Assembly (NCBI RefSeq): GCF_003711515.1 | Contig: NW_021167089.1 | Coordinates: forward strand, 1,155,799 to 1,219,798 | Length of the DNA stretch: 64,000 nt | DNA from: Sodiomyces alkalinus F11 | Taxonomy: Eukaryota; Ascomycota; Sordariomycetes; Glomerellales; Plectosphaerellaceae | Direction: 5' to 3' | Part shown: in pieces, positions 10,720 to 23,000 of the stretch | Layout of the letters: every line of letters begins with the position of its first letter | Position numbering within the stretch: the first letter of the stretch is position 1 | Made by a program: the position numbers and the translations under genes | The notes under the pieces: generated by a model | Told to the model about the DNA's origin: nothing | The model's database searches: none | What the model saw: only the letters and a program-made list of their open reading frames with translations

Positions 10720-12745
10720 ATGGAATCTCCGACGCCTCATACATCGACGGACTCGATCTCCAACTCAATCATCTCGCCAACGACAAGGACGGGGCTCGTC
10801 CTCCTCCTGGTCGCCCTGTACGCCCTGTACCGCGCCCTCCTCCCGAAAACCCTCCCGGGAATCCCGTACAATGAATCCGCGGCACAGTCCATCCTAGGCG
10901 ACCTGCCCTCAATGCTGCGCACCATCAAATCCGGCAGCGTAATGGAATGGTTCGTCGCAGAGGCCCGCAAGCACAACGCGCCGCTCTGCCAGGTCCTGCA
11001 GCCCTTTGGCGGAAAGCCCTTCCTCCTGCTCTCCGACTCCCGCGAGGCCCAGGACCTGCTCCTGCGCCAGGCTAAAGCCTGGGACAGGTCGGACTGGTCC
11101 ATCGCCATCCTGGGCGGCTTGCTGCCGTACCATCACATCAACCTCAAGACCGACGCCGCGTGGAAGTCACATCGCCGCCTGCTGCAGGACCTCATGACGC
11201 CGGGCTTCCTGCATGGCGTCGCGGCGCCGAATATCTACGGGAGCGCCATGCGGCTCGTCGAGCTCTGGCGCGTTCGCGCGAGGGCCGCCGACGGGAGGCC
11301 CTTTGAGGCCGTGACGGACGTTTACTACGCCGCCCTGGATGCCGTGTTCGAGTTTAGCTTTGCCGACAGCTTCCCGCACCGCGCGCTCGTGCCTCAGCTC
11401 CATTTGGCCCGGGGGATGGAGGATGGAGAGGTGAGGAGGCTTCGGGAGGAGGCGGACCGTCGCGGCAGACGTCAAAGTCACGGTACCACCAGCAGCACCG
11501 CTGTCCAGGATGCGGTGGTTGAATTTCCCGTGGCACCGCTGCACGAGTCGGTCAGGGGTACGATGCGGGCGTCGGAAATTATCGGTGATATTGGCCAGGC
11601 GCCTGAGCCTACTTTGGCCTGGTGGTGGAAGAGTCTCCTGCCGGAGGAGCGGAGGCATCGCCGCGCCCGGAACGCTTTCCTGGAGGAGGAGGTGCGGAAG
11701 GCGGTCGAGCGGCATCGGGAGGCGCAGGGGCAGGCCCGCGGCTCCCAGGAGGCAGAGAAGGATAGGAACGATAACTGGTTCAAGGGTGCCGTCGACCTGA
11801 TGATCGATCGCGAGACCAAGTTTGCCGAGAAAGAGGGCAGGGATCCCGTGTACTGGTCTCCTGTCATGCGAGACGAGGTGAGTGGCCCTTTGATTTTCTT
11901 GAGCTACTTGTGGTTCGATTTTTCTTTCTTTTTTTCTTTTCTGACATGACTTTNNNNNNNNNNNNNNNNNNNNNNNNNNNNNNNNNNNNNNNNNNNNNNN
12001 NNNNNNNNCCCCCAAGGTCCTCGGCTTCGTGATCGCAGGCCACGACACAAGCAGCACCACCCTCCTTTGGGGCCTGAAGTTCCTGACGGACCACCCCGGT
12101 GTCCGATCCACCCTCCGCGATGCCCTGCGCACTTCTCACGCCGCAGCCGCCCGAGACCGTCGAGCGCCGTCGGCGGAGGAGATCGCCCGCACTAATAAGG
12201 TTGCCTACCTGGACGCGGTGGTCGAGGAGATCCTCCGCTGCGGGTGCACTGTTCCCCTTCTCGAACGCCAGGCCACCACCGACACCACGCTCCTCGGCCA
12301 CTTCATCCCGCGCGGCACCACCATCCTGGTCCCCATCTGGGGCCCCTCCATGTCCGAACCGGCGTGTGACGTCGACGAAGCCCTGCGGAGCCCGACTTCC
12401 CAGGCGGCTGGCGCCAAGGGGCGAGGCGGCCCGAAGACGTGGGACGAGGAAGGGATGGACCAGTTCCGCCCGGAGCGGTGGCTCGCGACGGATGGCGAGA
12501 CGGGGGACACTGTTTTCGACTCTGCGGCTGGTCCGATGCTCACGTTTGGGTTGGGCATGCGCGGCTGCTTTGGCCGTCGATTGGCCTACCTTGAACTGAA
12601 GATCATGATCACCTTGATTGTGTGGCATTTTGAGCTGTTGCCTTGCGCTGAACAGCTCTCGGGGTATGCTGCGTATGATGAACTTACGAGGAAGCCTCGA
12701 CAGTGTTTTGTCAGGTTGAAGGAGACTGAAATGTGGTACGAGTGA
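10720..12745 (+). CDS. cytochrome P450 monooxygenase (first of two)
   Basis: This is a microsomal haem-thiolate monooxygenase of about 628 residues in two exons, 10720-11877 and 12017-12745, joined in phase 0. An N-terminal hydrophobic helix (GLVLLLVALYALY, near residue 30) should anchor it in the endoplasmic reticulum. All hallmarks are present: I-helix AGHDTSSTT at about 393-401, ExxR as EILR, PERW, and the haem loop FGLGMRGCFG with axial Cys about 570. The ATG at 10720 was chosen because it directly precedes the membrane anchor. The intron has a GTGAGT donor and a CCCAAG acceptor, but 55 undetermined bases (11954-12008) lie inside it, so its length is unknown. It is longer than a typical P450 because of a charged insertion around residues 230-260. 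Substrate is unknown, and no biosynthetic backbone enzyme is nearby. Confidence 0.9.
11954..12008. other. assembly gap (55 N)
   Basis: Undetermined bases inside the P450 intron, between a T-rich run and a C run. Both splice sites lie outside it, so the protein is not affected. Confidence 0.99.
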
Positions 12746-13794
12746 ATGGGATGGACTTTGCTCGAGATGTAACAAGAATGGTTGAAACGGACGAGACTGA
12801 ACCGTGGCCTTGGCTGTACCCTTACCGTACGATGAACACCCTTTAGGAATCATAGTAATAATCGAATGGCGACCATGTTTGGAAATTGGCCTCTTCTTCA
12901 TTGAATCCCAACTTGAGCTGAGTGGCCCGTTGATGAGAAACTAGCTTCATCGCTTGCCAGGCTCGTCCTCCTCACTTGTCCAAACCGTGACCGTCCGTTT
13001 TCCACCTCGACTACCACGGTCGTTACCGTCTCCAGTTGGATGGCCAAGCCGTTCCCGACAGACGACAATAGACAAAAGAGAAAAGAAGAGACAAACAATA
13101 ATATGTAGTAGTAAAAGACCATTATTAGAAACAAACAGAGCAGATGAAAGGAGAAATAGGGAGTGGTGACCCAAGTACCGGATATAGAGTGACTCGCGCT
13201 TCTCTAACTTGCAACGTATAACGCATCGTTCCCCGGAGTGTGCTACTGTATGCAGGGTGTATGTATGTATGCAGGTGGTGGGTGTAAAGCGGTTAAACGG
13301 TGAGATTGGCCCTACCTACGTTGTGCTTAAGAACGGCGCCACCTCCCCCTCCCCCTCCCCATAGGGACAGGACAGCCGCAGGTGGTAAGTGAGTGTGATT
13401 ACTTGCCGATTGGGTCGTATTCGTGCTTCCTTTCCTATGGGTCAGGTCAGTGCGTCTGAAACAAGTTTGATGAAAGACTCGGATGGCCGTCGTGAGGACG
13501 ACATGAGACCCTGGCCCAGAACCAAATGCCGAACCATCAGGAGGGTACAACGTAGCTCGGGAACAGATGAGTATATATGGATGGGAGTTGTATGCAGCGC
13601 AACTCCGACCATTGCTTGTGGATGGGCCAGACGATAGATAGCAAGGAGCCAGATCAGAGAGAGGGTGGGTGATGTTGATGTTTGGCGAGAGTCCAGATAT
13701 GGATGTAATAATAATATAAGGTACGTTGTTGTAATTACGTGTACGGCTACGCGTTTCGCGTCGCTTTGAGAAGGCACGACATAGTTACGGAGTA

Positions 13795-13838
13795 ATTGCG
13801 GAGTGATTACGGACTAATTACGGAAGAACTGGTATAAT
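13795..13838. repeat. four degenerate 11-bp tandem repeats containing TACGGAGTA
   Basis: The units are TTACGGAGTAA, TTGCGGAGTGA, TTACGGACTAA and TTACGGAAGAA. The first holds an exact copy of the dispersed 9-mer. Confidence 0.75.
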
Positions 13839-14120
13839 CTGCTTAGTCATACCAATCCAGGTGCTTTCCCCTGCCCAGTGCGTCCCTCGTCCCTCGTCCC
13901 TGCCGTTATTATTGTATCCTCTCCTAATAAGCTCCAACTCCCACAAACGTCAGCCTCTGACCTGACAGCCGGAATCCATTCCCTTTATATATTCATTCGG
14001 ACGCCCAAAAGTCGACCAGACCGGATATCCTCTCCGAGTCGTCATCTCCGTTCGCCCCTCCCCTATTCCCAGCCAGCCACCCACTCTCTCGACCTTCCTC
14101 CTTTGGTAACCTCAACCTCC

Positions 14121-14150
14121 TCCTTGTTGATCCTTGTTGATCCTTGTTGG
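14121..14150. repeat. three 10-bp tandem repeats
   Basis: TCCTTGTTGA twice, then TCCTTGTTGG. Confidence 0.85.
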
Positions 14151-15301
14151 TCCTCCAACCGCCCAGGCCGCCACTAGCACCGGAAGAAGAAGGAACCAAA
14201 GACAGCTATCCCTTCGTCTTACATGTGCAGATGCAAGAAACGCGGTTATCGAATTTTCGCTTCGAATAACCAACCAACCTCGTCTTTCGCCCTGCTGTGT
14301 ATGGGGGTATGAAGTATATGAAGTATTACTTTTATACTTATATGCGGTTGACAGTTGATCGTCGTCCAAGTTAGATTCGCCAGCGTCGCCAGGAGACACA
14401 TGCTTTCGCATTTCGTACGACCAACCAACCCTATGGCGTCTCTGTGAAGAAGCTCTTCACCACCGAACGCCACGTGCTTGGGTCGGCCTCGAAGGATTCT
14501 TGAGACTGAGCACCATTGATTGGCCAATGCAATGCCAACCGTCGCCACGGGTTCTCCTTGTCTCTTCCCGTCATTCGTCTGTCTGTCCAGTCGTCGTCCA
14601 TCGCCTCGGTCGCTATCATGATTCTATGTATCCCCCCCACCTTGTAAGACCCAGGACGGAAGCAGCTCTGATCCACCGACGGCCACGATAAGAACGAACC
14701 CGAGCCCGAGCCCGACCTATCAAGGCCCACACGTGGTTGCGACGCCCCCTGCCAACCCCCTATCTAGGTACAGAGTATGAAGCCGCAGGAGCATGAGCAT
14801 GCAATGGCATCCCAGTACCAACAAACTCAAAACGCCTCCTCCCAGCCAGATTTGTTTATTGTCCATCTGCAGAGCATCTCGCGAAACGTGCAACGTGAAA
14901 ACGTGCCAAACATACCCTGGCATGTTGTTCTCATCCAGTCTTCTCGCCGAATTCTGGACCCTCCCTGCCCCAACTGGGCCCCGAAGTCCCCAAATTCCCA
15001 CCATGATCCCTTCGCTGTGTCTCAAGCCCGCCTGTCCCCTTGTCCCCCTGCCCGTCTGTGATCGACAGGTCTCCTCCTTTTCGGAATCGCCACCGCTTTC
15101 CCCCCATGATTATATATGTAGATCCGCGGCGCGTGTCTTACACACCCATCTGGGTACCTTTCACATCCACCAGGGCAGACTCTCTTTATTGCTCACTCTT
15201 TTCCTTCGACGACTAATTCGCGCCCGTGCGATTAGACATAAGACCGAAAGAGAGGGAAAGAGGGTAAGAGGGGGAAAAAAGAGAAATAGAAAAAAGAAAA
15301 G

Positions 15302-17106
15302 ATGAGGACTTCACTGGCCTCATCCGCCCTGGCCTTGGCCTTGGCGGGCGTCGTGAGCGCCGTGCCACAGAAAGTCGACGAAGACCACCTGTATAGCTCA
15401 CGCCTCGCCAAACGTGGTCTCGATGCCGACGGAAACTTCAACGTCTGTATGTTGGGCATTCCTTCTGCGCGCCTAGGCCCCTTCTACAACCACCGCTAAC
15501 AACGTCTCTCTCTCAATTAGCCTTCTTTCACATCAACGATGTCCACGCTCACCTAGACGAATTCTCCTCTTCCGGCGCAGACTGTACCAACCCGTCCCGC
15601 GGCTGCTACGGCGGCTATGCCCGCGTCAAGCATACCGTCGATGAGCTGCGTCCCCTCTACGAGGACTCCCTGTGGCTCAACGCCGGCGACGAGTTCCAGG
15701 GCACCCTCTTCTACACCTACTACCGAGGCGAGAAGATCGCCGAGACCATCAACCAGCTCGGCTTCGACGCCATGACCCTCGGCAACCACGAATTCGACGG
15801 CGGCGACGACGAGCTCGGCGAGTTCCTCCTCAACCTGACCTTCCCCGTCATCTCCGCCAACATCCAGTCCAACCACACCGCCCTCAACCAGACCATCATC
15901 CCCTACAAGATCTTCGAGGACCAGGGCGTCGCCATCATCGGCGCCACCACCCCGACCACCCGCAACATCGCCAACCCCGGCCCGGGCACCCGCTTCCTCG
16001 ACGTCGTCGACTCGGTCCAGGCCTGCATCGACGAGATCCGCGCCACCACCGACATCAAGCGCATCGTCGCCCTCACCCACATCGGCTACGCCGAGGACCA
16101 GGCCCTGGCCGCCGCCACCTCGGGCCTCTCCCTCGTCATGGGCGGCCACTCCCACACCCCGCTCGGCGACCTGCACCCGAACCCCCAGGGCGACTACCCC
16201 ACCGTCGTCCAGGGCCGCGACGGCCACGACGTCTTCGTCGTCCAGGCCTGGCGCTGGGGCGAGTACGTCGGCTACATCGACGTCAGCTTCGACGCGGACG
16301 GCCACCCGGTCTCGTACCACGGCGGGCCCATCCACTTGGACAACACCACCGCCCAGGACGCCGCCCTGCAGGCCCAGATCGACGAGTGGCGCGGGCCCTT
16401 CGAGGAGTTCGCCGGCGTCGTCGTCGGCTACACCAACGTCGACCTCGTCCAGGCCACGTGCCAGACCGAGGAGTGCACCCTGGGCAACGTCATGGCCGAC
16501 GCCATGTACGAGTACCGCCTCGAGACCAGCGAGGACCGCCCGCCCGACTTCGCCCTCATCAACGCCGGCGGCATCCGCGCCGCCATCGAGGCCGGCAACG
16601 TCACCCGCGGCCAGGTCCTCACCTCGTTCCCCTTCGGCAACGCCATCACCGAGCTCACCTTCTCCGGCGCCGACGTCCGCCGCCTGCTCGAGGGCTGCGT
16701 CAGCCGCGTCAACCAGTTCAACGGCGAGCCCATCACCTCGGGCTTCCAGGTCTCCGCCTCCGTGCGCCTGCGCTACAACCCGGCCCTCGACCCGGGCGAG
16801 CGCATCGTCTCGCTGCTGATCGACGGCGAGGAGGTCGTCGACGACGAGGACTACATCGTCGTCACCCTGGACTTCCTCGCTGGCGGCGGCGACAACATGT
16901 TCGAGCTCACCACCGACTACGTGCCCCTCGACCTGCAGGACGAGGTTCTCATCCGGTACCTCGGGAACAACAGCCCCATCGATGCCGAGATAGAGGGCCG
17001 TTTCGAGGCGACGGACGAACTCCCTGGCCCGGAGCCTACCTCGTCGGCTGCCCCTCCCACCTCGACCCGCACGTGCATCCCCCGCCCTAGGGTGACCGGC
17101 CTGTAG
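15302..17106 (+). CDS. secreted 5'-nucleotidase / 2',3'-cyclic phosphodiesterase family
   Basis: It probably dephosphorylates nucleotides outside the cell for phosphate or nucleoside salvage. There are two exons, 15302-15446 and 15521-17106 (intron GTATGT...AATTAG, 74 bp), giving about 576 residues. Residues 1-20 are a signal peptide (cleavage likely after VVSA), and KR at 37-38 is a possible Kex2 processing site. The metallophosphatase domain carries NDVHAH (D55, H57), GDEFQ (D105), NHE (137-139), LTHIG and GGHSHT as metal ligands. The C-terminal 5'-nucleotidase domain has NAGGIRAAI and a GNAITELTFSG segment. There is no hydrophobic C-terminal tail, so a GPI anchor is unlikely. Codon use is extremely C/G-ending from 15560 to 16950, which opens long spurious frames on both strands. 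The family call is firm; substrate preference is inferred. Confidence 0.93.
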
Positions 17107-17722
17107 ACGTTTGTCTATTGTCTACTGTCTTTTTGCTTGCAAGCCGTGTATGGATAGTCGGATAGTGCAAGTCGGGGAGGAGAATAGACGAAATTAATTA
17201 TTATACTTAGTGCTAGCTAGTAGAAACAATCAGGGCGAAGGAACATACCTCTTTTCCTCATTTGTTTCTTTTCTCCCTCAAGAGCCGACGTGACCTTTGA
17301 GAACTGCTTCCCCGCAAAACAAGGGAAGACAATGCCCATGCCCCCCCCTTTTTTTTTCGTTCTTCCTTTTCTTTTTTTTCTGTTTTACTCCGTAATTACC
17401 GACAAGTTACCTTTGATACACAACCAGTACAAGTACAAATCTGTGGCATGACAAAAAGACCGAAGCACAAGCCCTTTACATAATCACATGTACCTTGGCC
17501 TTCCGTAACACATCTCGCCTCCAACATCGCTGCCTCTCACCCACCATCATCACCATCACTATCAATTACAACTTTTAATCAATTATTCATCTCCATTTCC
17601 TGTGCTACCCAATCCAAGCATCAAAGAACTCCCCCGTCTTCACAGCACCACTATATACTATATAATACCCGGACTGCGTTACTGCCTATATCTCGAAACA
17701 GGTGCTTTAACTCACTCCTTAC
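17107..17722. other. intergenic spacer
   Basis: It contains a C/T homopolymer stretch at 17340-17380 and a reverse TACGGAGTA at 17386-17394. Otherwise it is presumably terminator and promoter; I see nothing else. Confidence 0.6.
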
Positions 17723-19039
17723 ATGACGCCCAACTCGCCGGCGTCAGCCTCAGCATCGTCGCCATCATCAGCCAAACCATTCCAACCAGTACAGACATTA
17801 CGTCGTACCCGCTTCGTCCTCATATCCGATACCCACAGATGCACTCCAGCCCTGCCCCGCGGAGACGTCCTCATTCACGCCGGCGACCTCACAAACCAGG
17901 GCTCTTTCTCCGAAGTGAGCTTACCTCTGCCCCCTTCCCCTAGTCTCCTGGTCCAACGTGGCTGATTACGGATGGTCACCAGCTCTCCCGTGCCATACAG
18001 TGGCTTGAAAAGACCGATTTCGAGGCAAAGATTGTCGTCGCAGGTAATTACTCTCTCCCCGCCCCCAAATGACAAGAGCGCCCCCCCTTTCACATGGCAA
18101 GATCTGCGACATGAACTGCCCAAATCTCTGATGCCCTTTTGGGGGATCGACATGCCAGGAAACCATGATTTGGCTTTAGACCGCGAGCTCGACAGGGGAA
18201 ACGGCCCATCAGACTCATCTGCGGACGACTGCATCTCCCTCATGACCTCCTCCCCAAGTATCACCTACCTAACTCATGCCGCCGCTCAGATCCGCCTCAC
18301 CTCACCCAAGGGCCCTCGTACTACTTTCAGGGTCTTCGGCTCCCCCTACTCCCCCCGCAACGCCCACCATGGCATCTTCGCAGCCTTTACCTACCCCCCG
18401 GCGCTCCCGACAGCACAGCCACAGCCACAGCCACAGCCACAGCCACCCGAGAGCCTGCCGACGTTGTGGGACGACATACCCCTCGACACCGACGTCGTCG
18501 TCACCCACACACCTCCCAGGACGCACTGCGACCACCAAATCAAAGACGGCCTCCCCGCGGGTTGCGAGGCGCTACGAAGGGCGTTATGGCGCGTAAGGCC
18601 GCGGCTGGCCGTGTGCGGCCATATCCACCAGGCCCGCGGTGCGGAGCGCGTTCTCTGGGAACTGGGGTGCGGCCATGTCGCCTTCCAAGAGGCAGGCGTG
18701 CGGCGCTGGGCTGATCCGGACCCGGCCGGGAGGAAGATGAGTCTCGTCGACCTGACTGCCAGAGACCGCGATCCGTTGCGAAACGACGGCTCGCATCGTC
18801 ATACGACAGGGCCCAAGTCCGCCTCCGTGCCGCTCGCGGAGTCGGCCGAGGTCAAGGGGTTTGGGGGAGAACCAGCTTCTCATCGGTCTGATCAGACCGC
18901 CCTCCTAGGCAGACGGGGAAGACAGGAGACCTGTGTCGTCAACTGCGCCATAATGGCCAAAAGCTACCCCCACGTGGGTGGACGGACCATGAACAAGCCC
19001 ATCGTAGTTGACTTGGACCTTCCGACTTGGGACCTTTAA
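17723..19039 (+). CDS. calcineurin-like metallophosphoesterase
   Basis: A metal-dependent phosphoesterase of 377 residues in three exons: 17723-17914, 17983-18043 and 18159-19039. Introns of 68 and 115 bp have GTGAGC/CAG and GTAATT/CAG ends. The joined exons restore a full motif series: DTH (36-38), GDLT (54-57), GNHD (85-88, its first codon split by intron 2), VTHTPP, and GHIH (238-241). The motif spacing resembles fungal members of the MPPED1/2 group, whose physiological substrates are poorly known. A Gln-Pro microsatellite (18415-18445) inserts five QP pairs between the core motifs. No signal peptide is visible, so it is likely cytosolic. The tail after residue 280 is not conserved-looking. 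Confidence 0.85.
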
Positions 19040-20012
19040 ACCGTTTGCGAGGGTGTGAGGGTGTGAGGGTGTGAGGACTATAGTAAGAAGTGTCTCTACA
19101 CTTCATCTTGGTTCGGTGATATGGAACATACTGGAAAACAGTCTACAGCCAACATGTTGGTCTACTCTGTAAGCCCAGTTATCCATCTCACGGGCTTCGA
19201 ACAGGCAAATGCCCTGGCTATCAATAGATAGCCATATCACCGTGCTCGAATATGGGTATCCCGGTGTAAACATACGTCTTATTCCACTCACCCACCCATC
19301 TTTGTTCCGGGGTCTTATCTTACTATGCACTTCGCTCGCATTCGTTTCTTCAGAGTACGGCGGACGAAATAGGTCTAGAGAAAATAGTGGTTAAAGAGCA
19401 TCACTCAAGCCTTCCAACCAGCCACAGGGACTACTCAAATGCTACTTGGACAGTATGAAAACCATGGTTACTGTATGATGTTCGTGCCGAGCACCTCGAT
19501 GTATCAGCCAATGTCGACCATTGCCTGTCATCCTGTTTTGCTGTAGTATATTCATACACAATGCGGGTCGAAAGGACGCGCATCGAGGCGTCATCTCCTT
19601 GACCAGCTGCCCCTGTCGAGAAATTCTTTGCCGTTTAAACAACTGCCCGCAACCACACAACCACCAGACCGTGGCACCATCCAGAATGTCGTCCCGTATA
19701 CCCGAGGGCGCAGTAACCGCAGTAACCGCAGTTGCGAACACGTCGCAGGAGTGTGACGGGGGAGAATAGAAAAGAAGAAACCGAAAAAAAGTAATCCCCC
19801 CCTTTCCTTTTCCCCCAGTAAGGAATACCCAAAAAGATCCGGAAACGCCAAAAACTCCTACCTGCGCCCAAGGTAGCCAGCCCATGTTGCCGTTCGGTGG
19901 GGTATCGTCTCTAAAGTCGGAGGTAGTCCTGCCATCTTCCTTTCCCGTTTTAATCATGCAGGTCTATTTCATACCTGTTTCGTCCTGCCCAGAGCCCTTG
20001 CTGTCCCATATA
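19040..20012. other. intergenic, convergent
   Basis: This contains an 8-bp tandem repeat (GAGGGTGT, 19049-19076) just after the phosphoesterase stop. The rest holds only short frames. It lies between convergent genes, so it should hold two terminators. Confidence 0.6.
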
Positions 20013-23000
20013 TCATGTCGCGGTCGCTGTCGTGGCCTTCGTCGTGGTCGTGTCTGTGCCCGTATCCGTGTCCGCGTTCGTCTCCTTGTTCATGCGACCC
20101 TCTGAATCTTGGTCTCCAAGACCGCGTTCCTTCAGGATAGCGAAAAGCTCCCCCATCCTCACCGGCCTGGTGAGAAAAAGATCCAGTCCGCTGGCGAAAG
20201 CTTCCTCCCGATCGCTTTGGGACCCCAAACCAGTGATGGCGATTACCGTAACTGGCGGTAGTTGACGGCTGCGTTCGAAATGTCTGATTTTACGGGTTGA
20301 TTCTAACCCATCCATGACCGGCATATTGATATCTACGCAGAAGACTCGGTTAGTTTTCGAAACCACCCAACAACAACAATAACGAACACCCCCCCCCCCC
20401 CCCCCCCCCCCGGTCAAAGGTCTGGCTGGTTCAACAGAGAGACATACCCATCAGAATGCAGCAAAACTTGTCCGGGGATCCCGTGAATGTTTCTAGAGCC
20501 TCGAGGCCATTCGTAGCGGTACAATGTTCGCGGCGTAGACGTTTCATAAATGTGGAAAGAAGCTGCTCAAGGAATCAGAATTTGCAAAGCCTTTAAGAAA
20601 TGGTACTGTAGCCAAGGGGGGATTCCGTCCAACCTTGAGATTGATTGGGTTGTCATCGACGACAAGGAAATGCGACCTGCGGCCGCCCGTCTTCTTCTCA
20701 CTGTCATCGTCCACTGGGTATCCATTGGCTTGCTGACCACCAGTCTTGTTGCCGTCGTGGGCTGTGTGCTTGCCACTACTGGCCATTGCTTGGGCGCCGA
20801 GACTCAAGGTCTGCTCATCGTCGTGAATGTCCACATCCGTGGGGGATGTCAAATCCGAGGATATGCCAGGCGATGTAACTGACGTGAAATCGGAATCATC
20901 GTCTACACTGCCGAGTCGGCGTATTCCCTCTGGCATGGTCTTGACGACCTCCGGGGGTATCATCGCCTCTAGCGAGGCCTTTCCCGGACTGGCAACAATA
21001 CAAATCCCTGACAAGCCATCTGCAATGGTCGAGACGATATTCGTGTCCATTGAGGCAGAGGATGGAGTTGGTTTAGCCGGCATTCTCGTGGCTTGCAATT
21101 CCCGCCAACGGTTGAGGACGGACACGACCGCTTTACCAAACTTTCGAGGGGTGTGCCTGATGAATTCATTTTCTATTAGTACTAGGTTTCACCATCATCT
21201 GGGAGAAACGACGCTCGCGGATAACTCACGGTTGATGGACGAACTCAAACGCGGAGTTCCTCCCCGACCACGGGGATGGGTCAACTTTCATGGCGTTCAC
21301 AGCACTTTGGCAGACCACCACTGCCGGGACTGGATGTCGATCGAGGGTGGTCTTGTCCAGTCGACGGTAAGCAGTTTCACTGTAGATCGCCAGACCCACA
21401 TCGGTAGCGACGAGACCATCCTCTAAGGTTCTCAGTTCGCAGAGTGTAATGTTGCACCACTTGAGGGGCAAGCTTTCCAGTGGGGGGACTGATGATTCGC
21501 CCGCCACGCTGGACTTGACCGGGACATCGCTGAATCCGATCGCAGATGCCCGGAGGGGTGGGATGGTGCGGCAGTCGAGGGAGCGCTTCTGGCTGTGGTT
21601 TTCTCGACTGTCTTGCTGCTTCTGGGCAAACGCCAACGGGATGGAGACGGTAACGGAAGTGCCTTGGCCGACGTGACTCTTCACACTGATTGAGCCGTTG
21701 AGAGAGACGACGATCTGACGGACGAGACTCAACCCCAAGCCGGTACCAGGCGCAAGGTGATCCTCCTGCGAGAACGGCGTGAACAGCTTGTTTCGCAGGA
21801 AGTCTTCACCGATGCCCTTGCCCGAGTCGGCGACAGTGAGCACGACCATGGAGTTCGGGTTCGCGCCCTTTTGTGCCATGTCTTCTTGCCTCAAGGTGAT
21901 CTTGACGTGGCCACGAGAGGTATACTTGAGCGCGTTTCCAAACAGGTTCATGATGATCCGGCGGATAGCCCCCGGCTGCGTGCGGAACCACCAGTAGGGG
22001 TTCGGATCGATATCGACGATGACCTGTACGACCCCATGATCCTGGGGAAGTTCTTCAGAAACCGAAGTTTGCGTGCTTCCGGTGTCTGCCAAATAGATCG
22101 CATCAAGGCGTTCTCGTGGCGATGTCATGGGGCCCTTGGCACCGTGTCGTGCCAGTTGCGATGCCACCGTGTGCTGGAAACTGTGACCGATGAACACGCT
22201 TTCTATCACCTCTTCGGCCAAGACGTCCAGCGCGATATCAGAGACGAGCGTCACCATACCGGATTCGATGGACGCCTCGGCTTCCTTACTGAGACCGCGA
22301 ACCGTCTTGACCTTTTTGCGTTGCGTTCTTGAAGAGCTCAAGAAGTTGTTGACTTTGCTGTAGGCAAGCAACTATTCACAAATGCGCCAGGCAGGCGTCG
22401 AGTTAGTCAATGACGAGCTGTGGACACATTACGGACCCCGTCCAATGGAAGAGACATAAAAAAAGAAAGAAAAAAGAAGAAAAAAAGAAGAAGAAGAAGT
22501 AAAAAAGGCGGTGACTTACATGATCAATGGTGTCAAGCAACGTCTTCCCGGAAATTTCAATGGCATGGACCACATCCATCTGAAAGACGTCGAGTTGGGT
22601 GTCATGGAGCAGCTCGGCGGCCGCCACCACACCGTGTAGTGGAGATCGTAACTCGTGACTCAGGGAACCCAGAATGTCCGTCTTCGCCTTATCGGCGACC
22701 ATGGCGTCCAGCTTGCTGATTTCGGCCATTGTGATCATGCCGAAAGCTCTCAGGTAAGGCAAATCGGCATCGGTGGTGAGGATGCGGGTGGGAGTCTTGC
22801 TCCAAATGAAGCCACCGGCGTGCCACTTGTCGCGGAAAGGATCCCAAAGCGGGAAGAGGGCCACGCTCCTGGCGCCCGGGAAGAGCTTGCCAATGATCTT
22901 GGCCTCGCCACGGCGTGAATGTGGCGACCTGCGCCCCTTGGATGGCCTCGGCCCGCCGTTCTCGCCTTTATCTTCGGGCTCGGTGGCATCATCGCCGGAA

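Larger units (their letters stand above)
12746..15301. other. intergenic region with short tandem repeats
   Basis: This holds 3' flank of the P450 and the promoter/leader of the 5'-nucleotidase. It contains an 11-bp tandem array (13795-13838), a 10-bp array (14121-14150), and A/G-rich sequence immediately before the 15302 ATG. I see no gene. Confidence 0.6.

Noticed and set aside
15553..16335. 260-codon reverse frame opposite the 5'-nucleotidase
   Set aside because: Asp/Val/Gly-rich mirror of the same codon bias.
15672..17090. 472-codon forward frame overlapping the 5'-nucleotidase
   Set aside because: Arg/Pro/His-rich shadow caused by C-ending codons; the real frame has all catalytic motifs.
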